A stretch of 64,000 nucleotides of DNA from Kitasatospora sp. NBC_01287. Its GTDB lineage: Bacteria; Actinomycetota; Actinomycetes; Streptomycetales; Streptomycetaceae. The stretch is taken from contig NZ_JAPEPB010000001.1 in the NCBI RefSeq assembly GCF_026340565.1, positions 1,116,001 through 1,180,000 on the forward strand, given 5' to 3'. The notes under the pieces are model-generated. The model was given only the letters and a program-made list of their open reading frames with translations. It made no database searches and was not told the origin of the DNA. How positions within the stretch are numbered: position 1 is the stretch's first letter; every line of letters starts with the position of its first letter. Shown one piece after another: positions 35,748-44,118 of this stretch. The position numbers and the translations under genes are program-made.

Positions 35748-36094
35748 TCACGATCGTGCTCACCAACTGCCCCGCAGGACTGCGCGGCCTGCTCACCCGC
35801 TGGCTACTGGAGATCTCACCCGGCGTCTTCGTGGGCAACCCCTCCGCCCGGATCCGCGACATCCTCTGGCAGGAGGTGAAGCAGTACACCGCCAACGGGC
35901 GAGCCCTGCTCACCTACACCACCAACACCGAGCAGGGCTTCGCCTTCGAATCCCACGACCACAAATGGCACCCCGTCACCCACGAGGGCCTCACCCTGAT
36001 CCGCCGCCCCACCAACCGGCCCAGCCCGCTGGCGGACACGGGCGCCAGGGGCTGGAGCAAGGCATCGAAGCGGCGGCGGTTCGGTGGGCGGTAG
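35744..36094 (+). CDS. cas2e: Cas2e
   Basis: 116 aa, GTG/ATG overlap with cas1e. It has MITIVLTNCPAGLRGLLTRW then LLEISPGVFVGNPSARIRD and WQEVKQY, typical of type I-E Cas2, whose C-terminus packs on Cas1. YTTNTEQGFAFESHDHKWHP is also conserved. It is the last gene of the operon. Array 3 begins 82 bases after its stop. Confidence 0.96.
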   Translation: MITIVLTNCPAGLRGLLTRWLLEISPGVFVGNPSARIRDILWQEVKQYTANGRALLTYTTNTEQGFAFESHDHKWHPVTHEGLTLIRRPTNRPSPLADTGARGWSKASKRRRFGGR

Positions 36095-36176
36095 TTCCCT
36101 TTTGCCCGCTATGCCCGAGTCGACAGAAGTTCCACGCCCCACCACCTCGACCTGACAATCGCCCAGCTCACCGACT
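36095..36176 (+). promoter_or_regulatory. CRISPR leader of array 3
   Basis: 82 bases between cas2e and the first repeat. CGCCCAGCTCAC at 36160-36171 ends exactly 5 bases before the repeat, as in the array 1 leader. The rest of the two leaders is not obviously alike, so the shared block is probably functional. Confidence 0.65.
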
Positions 36177-36327
36177 CTGCTCCCCGCGCATGCGGGGTTG
36201 ATCCCCTCACCCAGGGCTGCTCGCCCTCTGGGTCGGCCTGCTCCCCGCGCCTGCGGGGTTGATCAGATCGGTCGGCCGCGCTCGTCCGACCCGGCCGGCT
36301 GCTCCTCACGCCCGCACGGCTGACCCC
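36177..36327 (+). CRISPR. Short type I-E array 3 (3 repeats, 2 spacers)
   Basis: Repeat starts at 36177, 36238 and 36299, with a 61-base period and 32-base spacers. The first repeat (CTGCTCCCCGCGCATGCGG, then GGTTGATCCC) differs from the array 1 repeat in the loop. The second has CGCCTGCGG and ends CAG. The third (CTGCTCCTCACGCCCGCACG) is degenerate and marks the distal end. Orientation is the same as the cas operon. Confidence 0.9.
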
Positions 36328-36487
36328 GTCGCGCCGTAGCAGCCGCGTGGTCTCCGGGCGCCAGCACGCACCCGCCTGCGGCCGCCTCCGCTCGGGCCAC
36401 TGACGACCTGGCGAGCCGCCCTGCCTCCAGCAGCACTGCCGGCGACGCCGACGCGCGCCTCTGCCTCCGACCGGGGACAGTGCCCCC

Positions 36488-37144
36488 TCAAGCCCCCGCG
36501 ACCGCCGCCGCCACGGCGTCCGGGCCGGCCACCAGCTCCACCGTGCGCCCCACCAGGGGTGCCGGGTCGCTGAGCAGGGCGGCCAGCACCGCTGCCACGT
36601 CCTCGCGGGGGACGGCGCCGGGGCCGGTGGAGTCGGCGAGCTTGACCCGGCCGGTGGCGGGGGAGTCGGTCAGGCGGCCGGGGCGCAGCACCGTCCAGTG
36701 CAGGGCGGTGCGTGAGCGCAGGTCGTCGTCGGCGGCGCCCTTCGCGCGCAGGTAGGCGCCGAAGACCGGGTCCGTGCCGTCGGGGGCCTGGGCGTCGGCA
36801 CCCATCGAGGAGAGCAGGACGTAGCGGTGGACGCCGGCCAGCTCGGCGGCGTCGGCGAGCAGGACGGCGCCGGCCCGGTCGACGGTGTCCTTGCGGGCGG
36901 CGCCGCTGCCCGCGCCGGCACCGGCGGCGAAGACGACCGCGTCGGCTCGGTCGAGGACGACGGCGAGTTGCTCGGGGGTGGCCGCTTCGAGGTCGAAGAC
37001 CACCGGCTCGGCACCGTGGTCACGCAGCGCGTCGGCCTGGGCCGAGCGGCGGATGAGGCCCACCGGGCGGTCGCCGCGCGCGGCGAGCCGGCGCTCCAGG
37101 TGGAGCGCGATCTGACCGTGGCCTCCGGCGATGACGATTCGCAT
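36488..37144 (-). CDS. NAD(P)-binding SDR-like protein (NmrA/YwnB type)
   Basis: 218 aa from ATG 37144; the longer upstream frame is non-conserved. Rossmann fold start MRIVIAGGHGQIALHLERRL (GGHGQIA nucleotide loop), then VGLIRRSAQADALRDHGAEPV, DADAVVFAAGAGAGSGA, YVLLSSMGAD, LRAKGAADDDLRSRTALHWT and VLRPGRLTD. This is the atypical SDR_a5-like NAD(P)-binding family. It may be a regulator or reductase; the substrate is unknown. It is divergent from the next gene with 85 bases between. Confidence 0.88.
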   Translation of the reverse strand: MRIVIAGGHGQIALHLERRLAARGDRPVGLIRRSAQADALRDHGAEPVVFDLEAATPEQLAVVLDRADAVVFAAGAGAGSGAARKDTVDRAGAVLLADAAELAGVHRYVLLSSMGADAQAPDGTDPVFGAYLRAKGAADDDLRSRTALHWTVLRPGRLTDSPATGRVKLADSTGPGAVPREDVAAVLAALLSDPAPLVGRTVELVAGPDAVAAAVAGA

Positions 37145-37229
37145 AGCGGCACGGTACCGGGCCGAGGGCGTCGGCGGCGGATCCGACCGGCCTGACGGTG
37201 TGTCAGATGAAGAGTGCCAGGATGGCGGC

Positions 37230-38108
37230 ATGACACACGACACCGAGGCCGCCGGCGCCTACCTGCTCGACAACCGCCGACGCGAGGCGGGTCAGCGCTT
37301 CGCCGCGATCGGCGAGCTCTTCGACCCGTGGACGCTGGAGCACCTGGACCGGTTGGGGCCGGTGGACGGCTGGAGCTGCTGGGAGGTCGGCGCGGGCGGC
37401 CCCGCGCTGCCGCGCGCGCTCGCGGAGCGGGTCGGACCGGCTGGACGGATCCTGGCCACCGACCTCGACACCTCCTGGCTGGCGGGCCTGACAGGGCAAG
37501 CATCGCAAGCAGCGCAAGCAGGAGCACCCGGCGCGCCGATCGAGGTCCGCCGTCACGACGTCGTACGGGACGAACCGCCCGCCGAACAGTTCGACCTGGT
37601 GCACACCCGGCTCCTGCTGGTGCACCTGCCGGAGCGGGTCGAGGTGCTGCGGCGACTGGCGGCCGCCGTGCGGCCGGGCGGCTGGCTGGTGGTGGAGGAC
37701 GCGGATCCGGCGCTCCAGCCGCTCGCCTGCCCGGACGAGCGCGGGCCGGCGCAGGAGCTGGCCAACCGGATCCGGCGCGGCTTCCGCGCGCTGCTGGCCG
37801 AGCGCGGCGTCGACCTGGCCTTCGGGCGCACGCTGCCGGGGCTGCTGCGCGAGGCGGGGGTGCGCGAGGTGCGGGCGGAGGGGTACTTCCCGGTCACCTC
37901 ACCGGCCTGCCGCGCCCTGGAGGCGGCGACGGTGCGTCAGCTGCGCGAGCAGTTGATCACCGGCGGGCTGGCCACCGCGGCGGAGATCGAGCGGCACCTC
38001 GCCCACCTCGGGGAGGTGGAGCACGAGCAGCAGCGCCCGGCCGAGGCCGCCGACCAACTGGACGTCACCACCGCACCGCTGATCACCGCCTGGGGGCGAG
38101 TGGGCTGA
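37230..38108 (+). CDS. Class I SAM-dependent methyltransferase
   Basis: 292 aa from ATG 37230. SAM site: WSCWEVGAGGPALPRALAER (E-x-G-x-G), ILATDLDTSWL (acidic residue for the ribose), and motif FDLVHTRLLLVHLPERVEVL with RRLAAAVRPGGWLVVEDADP. An Ala/Gln-rich insert (GQASQAAQAGAPGAP) from a 9-bp-like DNA repeat lies after motif II. It is of the UbiE/COQ5-like general type. The substrate is unknown. It is not clearly linked to the clusters on either side. Confidence 0.88.
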   Translation: MTHDTEAAGAYLLDNRRREAGQRFAAIGELFDPWTLEHLDRLGPVDGWSCWEVGAGGPALPRALAERVGPAGRILATDLDTSWLAGLTGQASQAAQAGAPGAPIEVRRHDVVRDEPPAEQFDLVHTRLLLVHLPERVEVLRRLAAAVRPGGWLVVEDADPALQPLACPDERGPAQELANRIRRGFRALLAERGVDLAFGRTLPGLLREAGVREVRAEGYFPVTSPACRALEAATVRQLREQLITGGLATAAEIERHLAHLGEVEHEQQRPAEAADQLDVTTAPLITAWGRVG

Positions 38109-38212
38109 GCCTTGGCCGTGGCCTTGGCCGGGCCTTGGCCGGACCTGGGTCGGGCCCAGCCCGAGCCGCAAACCATTCGCCCCGCGTCGGCACGCGCTGG
38201 CATGCTGGCCAG

Positions 38213-38977
38213 GTGGAGAGTGTGCGCAAGCCCGAGATCTCGCTGACCGTCGCGCCCGAGCTGCGGCTGTTCCTCGCCGCCGGGCGGCGCCAGGCGGAGC
38301 ACGCCGCGGTCCGCACCGACGGCGCCTCGACGCTCGGGCATGTCGTGGAGTCGCTCGGCGTGCCGCTGACCGAGGTGGGCGCGCTGCTCGCCGACGGACG
38401 CCCGGTGGCGCCCGGGCACCTGCCGAAGGACGGCGACCGGATCGACGTCCAGCCCGTGACGCGGCCGCAGGCGGTGCCCGGGGCGGTGCGCTTCCTGCTC
38501 GACGTGCACCTCGGCACCCTGGCCCGCCGGCTGCGGCTGCTGGGGGTCGACGCCGCCTATGAGAATCCGGACATCGGGGACGCGGCCCTCGCCGCCCGCT
38601 CGGCGGCCGAGCAGCGGGTGCTGCTCTCGCGCGACCGCGGGCTGCTGCGCCGCCGCGAGCTGTGGGCGGGCGGGTACGTGTACAGCCACCGGCCGGCCGA
38701 GCAACTGCGGGACGTGCTCTCGCGGTTCGCGCCACCGCTGGCGCCGTGGACCCGCTGCACGGCGTGCAACGGAACGCTGCGCGCGACCGCCAAGGAGGCC
38801 GTGCACGAGCGGCTGCACGACGGCACCGAACGCTCGTACGACACGTTCGCCCGCTGCGCCGACTGCGGCCAGGTCTACTGGCGCGGCGCCCACCACGCCC
38901 GCCTGACCGCCATCGTGGACGAGGCGCTGGACGAGTTCGGCGACCGCGCCGCACAGAGCGCGGCACCGACCGACTGA
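38213..38977 (+). CDS. Mut7-C RNase-domain protein with ubiquitin-like N-terminal domain
   Basis: 254 aa from GTG 38213 (GTG 38222 is an alternative). Residues ~1-85 are a ThiS/ubiquitin-like fold (ISLTVAPELRLFLAAGRRQ, LGHVVESLGVPLTEVGALLADG, DGDRIDVQPV). Residues ~90-254 are the Mut7-C PIN-like domain: RFLLDVHLGTLARRLRLLGVD, VLLSRDRGLLRRRELWAGGY, then a zinc ribbon CTACNG...CADCGQVYWRG. Acidic residues typical of PIN nucleases are visible (D at LLDVH and SRDRG). It is inferred to be an RNase; the role is unknown. Confidence 0.9.
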   Translation: MESVRKPEISLTVAPELRLFLAAGRRQAEHAAVRTDGASTLGHVVESLGVPLTEVGALLADGRPVAPGHLPKDGDRIDVQPVTRPQAVPGAVRFLLDVHLGTLARRLRLLGVDAAYENPDIGDAALAARSAAEQRVLLSRDRGLLRRRELWAGGYVYSHRPAEQLRDVLSRFAPPLAPWTRCTACNGTLRATAKEAVHERLHDGTERSYDTFARCADCGQVYWRGAHHARLTAIVDEALDEFGDRAAQSAAPTD

Positions 38978-39080
38978 GCGGGGTTCCGTCGATGGGCGCG
39001 AGAGGCTACTCTCCGGTAACGAACCCTGCGGCGGTCCCCTCCGACCCGCCCGCACCGGACCGCCACCCCTGGAGCACGCC

Positions 39081-39461
39081 ATGCCCGCTTCCACGCAGCG
39101 CTCCGCCCGGGCGCTCGGCGGCCTGCTGATCGCGGCCGGCGTCACCCACTTCGCCGCGCCCAGGTTCTACGACGCGGTGGTGCCCCGCACGCTGCCCGGC
39201 AGCCCGCGGAGCTGGACGTATGCCAGCGGTGTGGCCGAGCTCGCGATCGGGGCCGCCGTCGTGGCACCGCGCACCCGGCGGCTGGGCGCGCTGGCGGCGG
39301 CGGGTCTCTTCGTCGGTGTATTTCCGGCCAACGTGAAGATGGCGTACGACTGGCGCCACCGCCCGGCCCCGCTGCGCGCCGCGGCGCTCGCCCGGCTGCC
39401 GATCCAGGTGCCGCTGGTGGGATGGGCCCTGCGGGTGAGCCGCGGCACCACCTCGGGCTGA
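39081..39461 (+). CDS. DoxX-like small membrane protein
   Basis: 126 aa, ATG 39081. Four hydrophobic segments (ALGGLLIAAGVTHFAAP, YASGVAELAIGAAVVAP, LGALAAAGLFVGVFPANVKMA and IQVPLVGWAL) with the DoxX-family GVTHF, GVAELAIG and FPANVKMA words. Such proteins are membrane subunits of unknown redox role. Length is normal for the family. Confidence 0.85.
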   Translation: MPASTQRSARALGGLLIAAGVTHFAAPRFYDAVVPRTLPGSPRSWTYASGVAELAIGAAVVAPRTRRLGALAAAGLFVGVFPANVKMAYDWRHRPAPLRAAALARLPIQVPLVGWALRVSRGTTSG

Positions 39462-39885
39462 CCCCTGATTGCTGACGGTCCGTCACCGCCTCGGTCGCCG
39501 ACCCGAGCCGAGCCGACCCGAGCCGCTCGCCGCCGCCCTCCACCTCCCGCGACCATCACCACCGCCATCCACCGCCACGCACGTCGCACCCACCGCCACG
39601 CACGCCGCACCCACCGCGACGCGCGGCCGGTACCTTCGAACTCCTTCCGTCCGGGCGGCAACGGTGAACATCAACACGAGCTCCCGCACAGCCGCCTGAC
39701 TATGGAACAGATCATCCGCACCCGTCCCCGGTTCACCGACTTCGCCACCGTGGCCTGATCCAATCGGTGGTCGGGCCATGGGAGACAGGCTGCCGTCCAT
39801 CTCAGTTCAGGTTTTGATCGATCCTCATCACGAGAGCCTTGACCCTGGATCGAGCGCTGTGGGAGTCTCACGGCACGGGGACCGC
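39462..39885 (+). other. Intergenic region before the biosynthetic cluster
   Basis: 424 bases with no supported gene. A CACCGCCACGCACGYCGCAC-type tandem repeat lies at ~39570-39620. TTGACC at ~39839 and a GC-poorer stretch at 39805-39850 may hold the promoter for the cluster's first gene. Confidence 0.45.
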
Positions 39886-41367
39886 ATGACCATTCTTCAC
39901 ATCTACTTCTCGCAACCCCCCCAACTGGGAGTCGCGTTGTCGGTTTCCAACCTCCCGAGACACTTAGCCCAGCCGTCGCCCGGCGACTGGGTCGACCACT
40001 ACCTACTCGCCGGCGATCCGGGCGAGCCGTGCCTGCACCTGGGCCGGACCGTACTTCGGGGCGAACTGTTCGACCTGGTGGACGAGCAACAGCTCCGGCT
40101 GTCCAACGCCGGGCTCGAACCGGGTGGCACCGTCAGTCTGCGGCTGCCGCCCTCGCTCGGCTACGTCGCCGTCCTCCTCGCGGCCTGGCGCCTGGGCGCG
40201 CAGGTCAGCCTGCTCGACCACCGGCTCACCGAGGCCGAGGTCGCGCGGGCGCTGGACCGCCTCGATCCGCAACTCGTGGTCGCGGCGAAGACGTCCGGCG
40301 GCGCCGCCATGCGCGGCTACACCGAGATCGAGACGGTGCTCGCTTCACGCCCGCAGGGTCAGGCCGCGGCGAGTGAGCACTGCTTGATCCAACTCAGTTC
40401 GGGCTCCACCGGTCCGAGCAAGGTGATCGCCAGGACCTCGGACTCGCTGGTCCGGGAGCTCGACCGCTACGACCGGCTGCCGGACTATCCGCGGCGGGGC
40501 GAGCGCGTGGTGCTGCTGGCCTCCGCCGTCCACGTCCTCGGGCTCGTGGGCGGACTGCTGCAGGGCCTGCACGCCGGCGTCCAACTGCATTTCCCCGAAC
40601 GGCTGACCGGCGCCGGCATCCTGCAGGCGGTGGCGGCCGGCGACCGGCCGACCACCGTGCTCGGCGTGCCGTTCTACGCCGAGCTGCTGTCGGCACTGCC
40701 GGGCGACGAGCGACCGGAGCGACTGCGCCGGATGATCGTCGCCGGCGAGCTGACCCGCCCCGGACTGGCCCAGGCGTTCACCGCGCGCTTCGGCGTACCG
40801 CTCGGAACCATGTTCGGGATGACCGAACTGGGTATGATCGCAACTGACCTGACGGGGCATCACTATCCGGCCGTGGAACCCGCACACGGCATGGAACTGC
40901 GGGTGCGCGAGGGCGAACTGCTCATCGCGGCACCGGCGTCGCCCTACCTCGGGCTCAGCGATCCGACCCGCTGGGACGAGGGGTGGCTGCACACCCGGGA
41001 CGCCGCCGCTGTCGACCCGGCCACCGGCCTGGCCACCATCCTCGGGCGACTCGACTCCCAAGTGGCGATCGGCGGCCTGAAGGTGGACCTCACCGAGGTC
41101 GAGCGCACGGTGGCCGCCGTGCCCGGCGTGACCGAGGCCGTCGTCATCCACGACGGCGGGATCAACGCCTACCTGGCACTGCGGGACACCACGGCGGAGG
41201 CTGTCCAGGCCGAACTGGCCCAGGAGTTGGCCGCCTACAAGCGGCCGAGGCAGCTGCACGTGCTGCCGAGCCTGCCCCGCACCGCCACCGGCAAGGCCCT
41301 GCGCGACCCGGTCGCACTGCGCCGAGCCGTCACCGAGTACGCGGCCGCCCAGCACGCCGGCGCCTGA
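39886..41367 (+). CDS. AMP-dependent acyl ligase / adenylation enzyme 1
   Basis: 493 aa from ATG 39886; an in-frame ATG at 39778 would add 36 residues without homology. ANL superfamily: P-loop LIQLSSGSTGPSKVI, the TMFGMTELGMIATD adenine region, GWLHTRDAAAVDPATG, ILGRLDSQVAIGGLKVDLTEVE hinge region, and C-terminal Lys in RTATGKALRDP. It activates a carboxylic acid as acyl-AMP and passes it to CoA or carrier protein. Two ACP genes follow, so a carrier protein is the likely acceptor. It lacks the family's usual long N-terminus. First gene of the cluster. Confidence 0.87.
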   Translation: MTILHIYFSQPPQLGVALSVSNLPRHLAQPSPGDWVDHYLLAGDPGEPCLHLGRTVLRGELFDLVDEQQLRLSNAGLEPGGTVSLRLPPSLGYVAVLLAAWRLGAQVSLLDHRLTEAEVARALDRLDPQLVVAAKTSGGAAMRGYTEIETVLASRPQGQAAASEHCLIQLSSGSTGPSKVIARTSDSLVRELDRYDRLPDYPRRGERVVLLASAVHVLGLVGGLLQGLHAGVQLHFPERLTGAGILQAVAAGDRPTTVLGVPFYAELLSALPGDERPERLRRMIVAGELTRPGLAQAFTARFGVPLGTMFGMTELGMIATDLTGHHYPAVEPAHGMELRVREGELLIAAPASPYLGLSDPTRWDEGWLHTRDAAAVDPATGLATILGRLDSQVAIGGLKVDLTEVERTVAAVPGVTEAVVIHDGGINAYLALRDTTAEAVQAELAQELAAYKRPRQLHVLPSLPRTATGKALRDPVALRRAVTEYAAAQHAGA

Positions 41368-41655
41368 CGGCACGCCCAGGCCGCCCGACCAGCACCGCCC
41401 AGCGCACCCCACCGCCCCACCGTCCGACCAGCACCTCCCAGCACACCTCACCGCCCCACCAGCACCTCCCAGCACCTCTCCAGCTCCCCTGCACCTATCC
41501 GGCACGCCTCCCTGCGCCCGGACGCCCACCCGGACCGACGGCGACCAACTCGCCGCTCCGTCCCGCGCGTTCGCACTGACACCCGGCCTACCCTCCGGGT
41601 GCTTCCGCACGGCTTGACCGCACGTCAGCCCCACGCACGACGAAGGAGCAGCACC
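41368..41655 (+). other. Intergenic region with CAGCACCTCCC-type repeats
   Basis: 288 bases. Irregular repeats of CACCGCCCCACC and CCAGCACCTCCCAGCACC occur between 41390 and 41490. The 3' end has GAAGGAGC before the ACP start. No gene. Confidence 0.5.
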
Positions 41656-41925
41656 GTGAGAGACCAGATCAGCCGGTTCATCGTCCAGGCCCTGCGCGAG
41701 ATGAACTACGACGTCGAGGACGTCACCGACGCAACCGACCTCGGCCCCGCCGGGCTCGACCTGGAGTCCTTGGCACTGGCCGACCTGACGGTGCAGCTGG
41801 AGGACGAGTACGGGATCAAGTTCAGCGACGAGGACATGGAGACCCTCGCCACCCTGAACCTCGGCGAGTTCGCCGCCACCCTGGCCGACCGCATCGCCGT
41901 GCCCACCGAGGTCGCGGCGGAATGA
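41656..41925 (+). CDS. Acyl carrier protein 1
   Basis: 89 aa from GTG 41656 (AAGGAGCA upstream). Helical ACP fold: MRDQISRFIVQALREMNYD, then the phosphopantetheine site GLDLESLALADLTVQLEDE, in which Ser follows Glu (ESL) rather than the common Asp (DSL). YGIKFSDEDMETLATLNLGEF follows. Strongly acidic. It should be activated by the PPTase at the end of the cluster. It overlaps the next ACP gene by 4 bp. Confidence 0.9.
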   Translation: MRDQISRFIVQALREMNYDVEDVTDATDLGPAGLDLESLALADLTVQLEDEYGIKFSDEDMETLATLNLGEFAATLADRIAVPTEVAAE

Positions 41926-42170
41926 GCGACCTGCCGCCCCCGGATCGCGCGGAGGTGGTCGCCATCCTGGCGACCTTCGGCGACCGGGACCCCAGCATGG
42001 TGGACGAGTCGGTCGGCTCGCTCGAACTGACCTGGCTGATCAGCGAGGTGGAGCAGCGCTACGCGGTACTCCTCGACCTGGCCGACGCCGAGCTCGACCG
42101 GATGCACACAGTGACCGGCGCCATCGAGGTGTTGCACGACGCCCTGGCCGACCGCTCCGGTGATGCGTGA
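41922..42170 (+). CDS. Acyl carrier protein 2
   Basis: 82 aa, ATGA overlap with ACP 1. The attachment region reads ESVGSLELTWLISEVEQRY, so Ser follows Gly (GSL) where most ACPs have DSL. Helix 3 and the VLLDLADAELDRMHTVTGAI region match ACPs. Two tandem, divergent ACPs suggest that different acyl chains, starter and extender, are held on separate carriers. Confidence 0.82.
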   Translation: MSDLPPPDRAEVVAILATFGDRDPSMVDESVGSLELTWLISEVEQRYAVLLDLADAELDRMHTVTGAIEVLHDALADRSGDA

Positions 42171-43287
42171 CCCGAGGTCGCCATGGCCCGCCGCCCGGCG
42201 GGTTGTGGCGACCGGTACGGACGCGCTCTCGGCACACGGTCGCGGGCTTGAGCCGACCTTCAGTCAGATCGTATACGGCACAGCCGCGTTCGGCAAGGTG
42301 GAACGGTTCACCACGGTAGGACGACGGGTGCACCGGGCCGCACTGCTGGACGGCGCCGGCTCGCTGCTCGACGAACTGGCCGGCTCGGTTGAGCGGGCGC
42401 TGGCCCAGGCCGGCCTGAGCGCGGGTGAACTGGTCGACTGCCCGCTGCTGCTGGCCGCGCACAGCGACCAGGCGACCGAAAGTGGGCCGCTCTCAAGAGT
42501 GTTGGCCGCCCGTACCGGACTGGCGGGCACCGAGCGGATCTACACCACCGCCTGCGTGGCCGCCAGCACCGCCGTGGCGGACGCCGCCGCACGGATCGCC
42601 TCGGGGCAGCTGGACCGGGTCGTGGTCGCGGCCGGCTACCTGGTCGAGCCGGTGCAGTTCGCGCTCTTCGACGCCGGGCGGGCGCTGGCCCGCGACGGCG
42701 CGGTGCGCCCGTTCAGCCAGGACCGGCAAGGCGTGCTGCTCGGCGACGGGGTGGCAGCCGTGGTGCTAGAGGCGGCCGACCTCGCGGCCGAGCGCGGGGC
42801 GCCGGCCCTGGCCGAACTCGCGGGCTGGGGGCGGGCCGGGGACGCGTACCACGTGGTGCGCCCCGACCCCCTCGGCTCGGGTCTGACCCGGGCGATCACG
42901 GCGGCGCTGGACCGGGCCCAGGTGGCCCCCGCCGAGGTGGGATACGTCAACGCCAACGCCAACGGCTCGGTGCTCGGCGACCCTTCCGAAGTGGCGGCGC
43001 TTCGCGCCGTCTTCGGCGAGCGGCTGGGCGAGCTGCCGGTGAGCTCCAGCAAGGGGGCGCACGGGCACGCGCTCGAAGGCTCGGCACTGCTCGAACTGGT
43101 CATCACCATCGGCGCGTTGTCGGCCGGGCTACTACCGGTGCAGGGCGGCCACCAGGCCCCCGAGCCGGACTTCGCCGACCTCGACCTGGTGCTCGGCGCG
43201 CCGCGCCCGACCCGGGCCCGCTACGCGCTGAGCCTCAACTCGGCGTTCGGCGGGGCGAACACGGCGCTGCTGGTGGGCGCGGCATGA
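42160..43287 (+). CDS. Ketosynthase-like enzyme 1 (C-N-H active site)
   Basis: 375 aa counted from GTG 42160 (ATG 42163 is equally likely), overlapping ACP 2. Thiolase-fold beta-ketoacyl synthase: nucleophile Cys132 in RIYTTACVAASTAVAD, then VVVAAGYLVEPVQFALFDAG, PFSQDRQGVLLGDG, and GHAL with His303 (SSSKGAHGHALEGSALLE). The first catalytic His, normally in VNAHGT, is replaced by Asn266 (GYVNANANGS). With Cys retained but one His lost, it could be an acyl-transferring or chain-length-type partner rather than a decarboxylating synthase. It sits between the ACPs and a short KS-like protein. Confidence 0.85.
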   Translation: MMRDPRSPWPAARRVVATGTDALSAHGRGLEPTFSQIVYGTAAFGKVERFTTVGRRVHRAALLDGAGSLLDELAGSVERALAQAGLSAGELVDCPLLLAAHSDQATESGPLSRVLAARTGLAGTERIYTTACVAASTAVADAAARIASGQLDRVVVAAGYLVEPVQFALFDAGRALARDGAVRPFSQDRQGVLLGDGVAAVVLEAADLAAERGAPALAELAGWGRAGDAYHVVRPDPLGSGLTRAITAALDRAQVAPAEVGYVNANANGSVLGDPSEVAALRAVFGERLGELPVSSSKGAHGHALEGSALLELVITIGALSAGLLPVQGGHQAPEPDFADLDLVLGAPRPTRARYALSLNSAFGGANTALLVGAA

Positions 43288-44033
43288 GCCTGGCCGTCGA
43301 ATCGCAGGAGCAGGAGCCCACCGCGCAGCTCAGCACCGGACAGCCCAGCACCGAACAGCCCAGCACCGAACAGCCCAGCACCGAACAGCCCAGCACCGAA
43401 CAGCCCAGCACCGAACGACCCAGCACCGAACGACCCAGCAGCGACCACTTGAGCGCCGAACAGCTCAGCGCCGGCCGGCTCGGCCTGGCCGTGTCGGCCC
43501 GTGCCCACTGGCCCGAGCACCCGGGCGACACCGTGCCACCGCTGCCGGGGTTCGTGCAGGCGGGCTTCAACCCGCTGGTCGCCGAGGTGGCCGCGCGCTG
43601 CCTGCGCGACCTGCGCCTGCCGGCCCCCGCGCGCACCGGCGTGGTGCTGGCCAGCACCCGGGGCGACACCCTCACCCCGCGGCTGGTCACCGCGGCCCTG
43701 GCCGAGGGCCGCGCGGTACCGCCGTTGCTCTTCTACCAGTCCAACCCGAACGCCGTGGCCGGGCAGGTCGCCGCCCGCTGGGGGCTGACCGGACCGATCA
43801 TCTGCACCGCCCCGCCCGCGGGCGACCCGGCGGCGGTGCTGGCCGACGCGCTCGGCTGCGCCGCCCGGCTGCTCGCCGACGGTGAGGCCGGCCACGTGCT
43901 GGTGGTGGTCGCCGAGCAGAGCGAGGAGTCCGGCGCGCCGGAGCAGGCGGTGGCACTCCTGGTCGCCCCCACCGAGCACGCACCCGCCGACCACATGCAC
44001 GCGCCCCACCGCACCTCCCCCGAGCACAGCTAG
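43284..44033 (+). CDS. Short ketosynthase-like protein (chain-length-factor type)
   Basis: 249 aa, ATGA overlap with the preceding KS. Residues ~15-55 are a PSTEQ pentapeptide repeat. The rest (LGLAVSARAHWPEH, LVAEVAARCLRDL, TGVVLASTRGDTLTPRL, PLLFYQSNPNAVAGQVAARW, GLTGPIICTAPPAGDPAA) matches the short ketoacyl-synthase N-terminal-like family used beside full KSs in some type II-like systems. The nucleophile position reads CTAPPAG, and no C-terminal half or catalytic His is present. It is inferred to be a structural or chain-length partner of ketosynthase 1. Confidence 0.72.
   Translation: MSLAVESQEQEPTAQLSTGQPSTEQPSTEQPSTEQPSTEQPSTERPSTERPSSDHLSAEQLSAGRLGLAVSARAHWPEHPGDTVPPLPGFVQAGFNPLVAEVAARCLRDLRLPAPARTGVVLASTRGDTLTPRLVTAALAEGRAVPPLLFYQSNPNAVAGQVAARWGLTGPIICTAPPAGDPAAVLADALGCAARLLADGEAGHVLVVVAEQSEESGAPEQAVALLVAPTEHAPADHMHAPHRTSPEHS
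43326..43445 (+). repeat. 15-bp coding tandem repeat
   Basis: Eight tandem 15-bp units (CAGCCCAGCACCGAA, outer ones degenerate) encoding QPSTE/RPSTE pentapeptides in the N-terminus of the short KS-like protein. In-frame length variation would be tolerated. Confidence 0.9.
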
Positions 44034-44118
44034 CTGGTAGCCGCCGGCGGTACCCACGTACCCCACGTACCCCACGCACCGCCGACCGCGGCCAGGAAGA
44101 GGAAAGGGACAACCGAGC

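Noticed and set aside
39778..39885. Earlier ATG for acyl ligase 1 at 39778
   Set aside because: The added 36 residues show no homology and the segment looks like promoter sequence.
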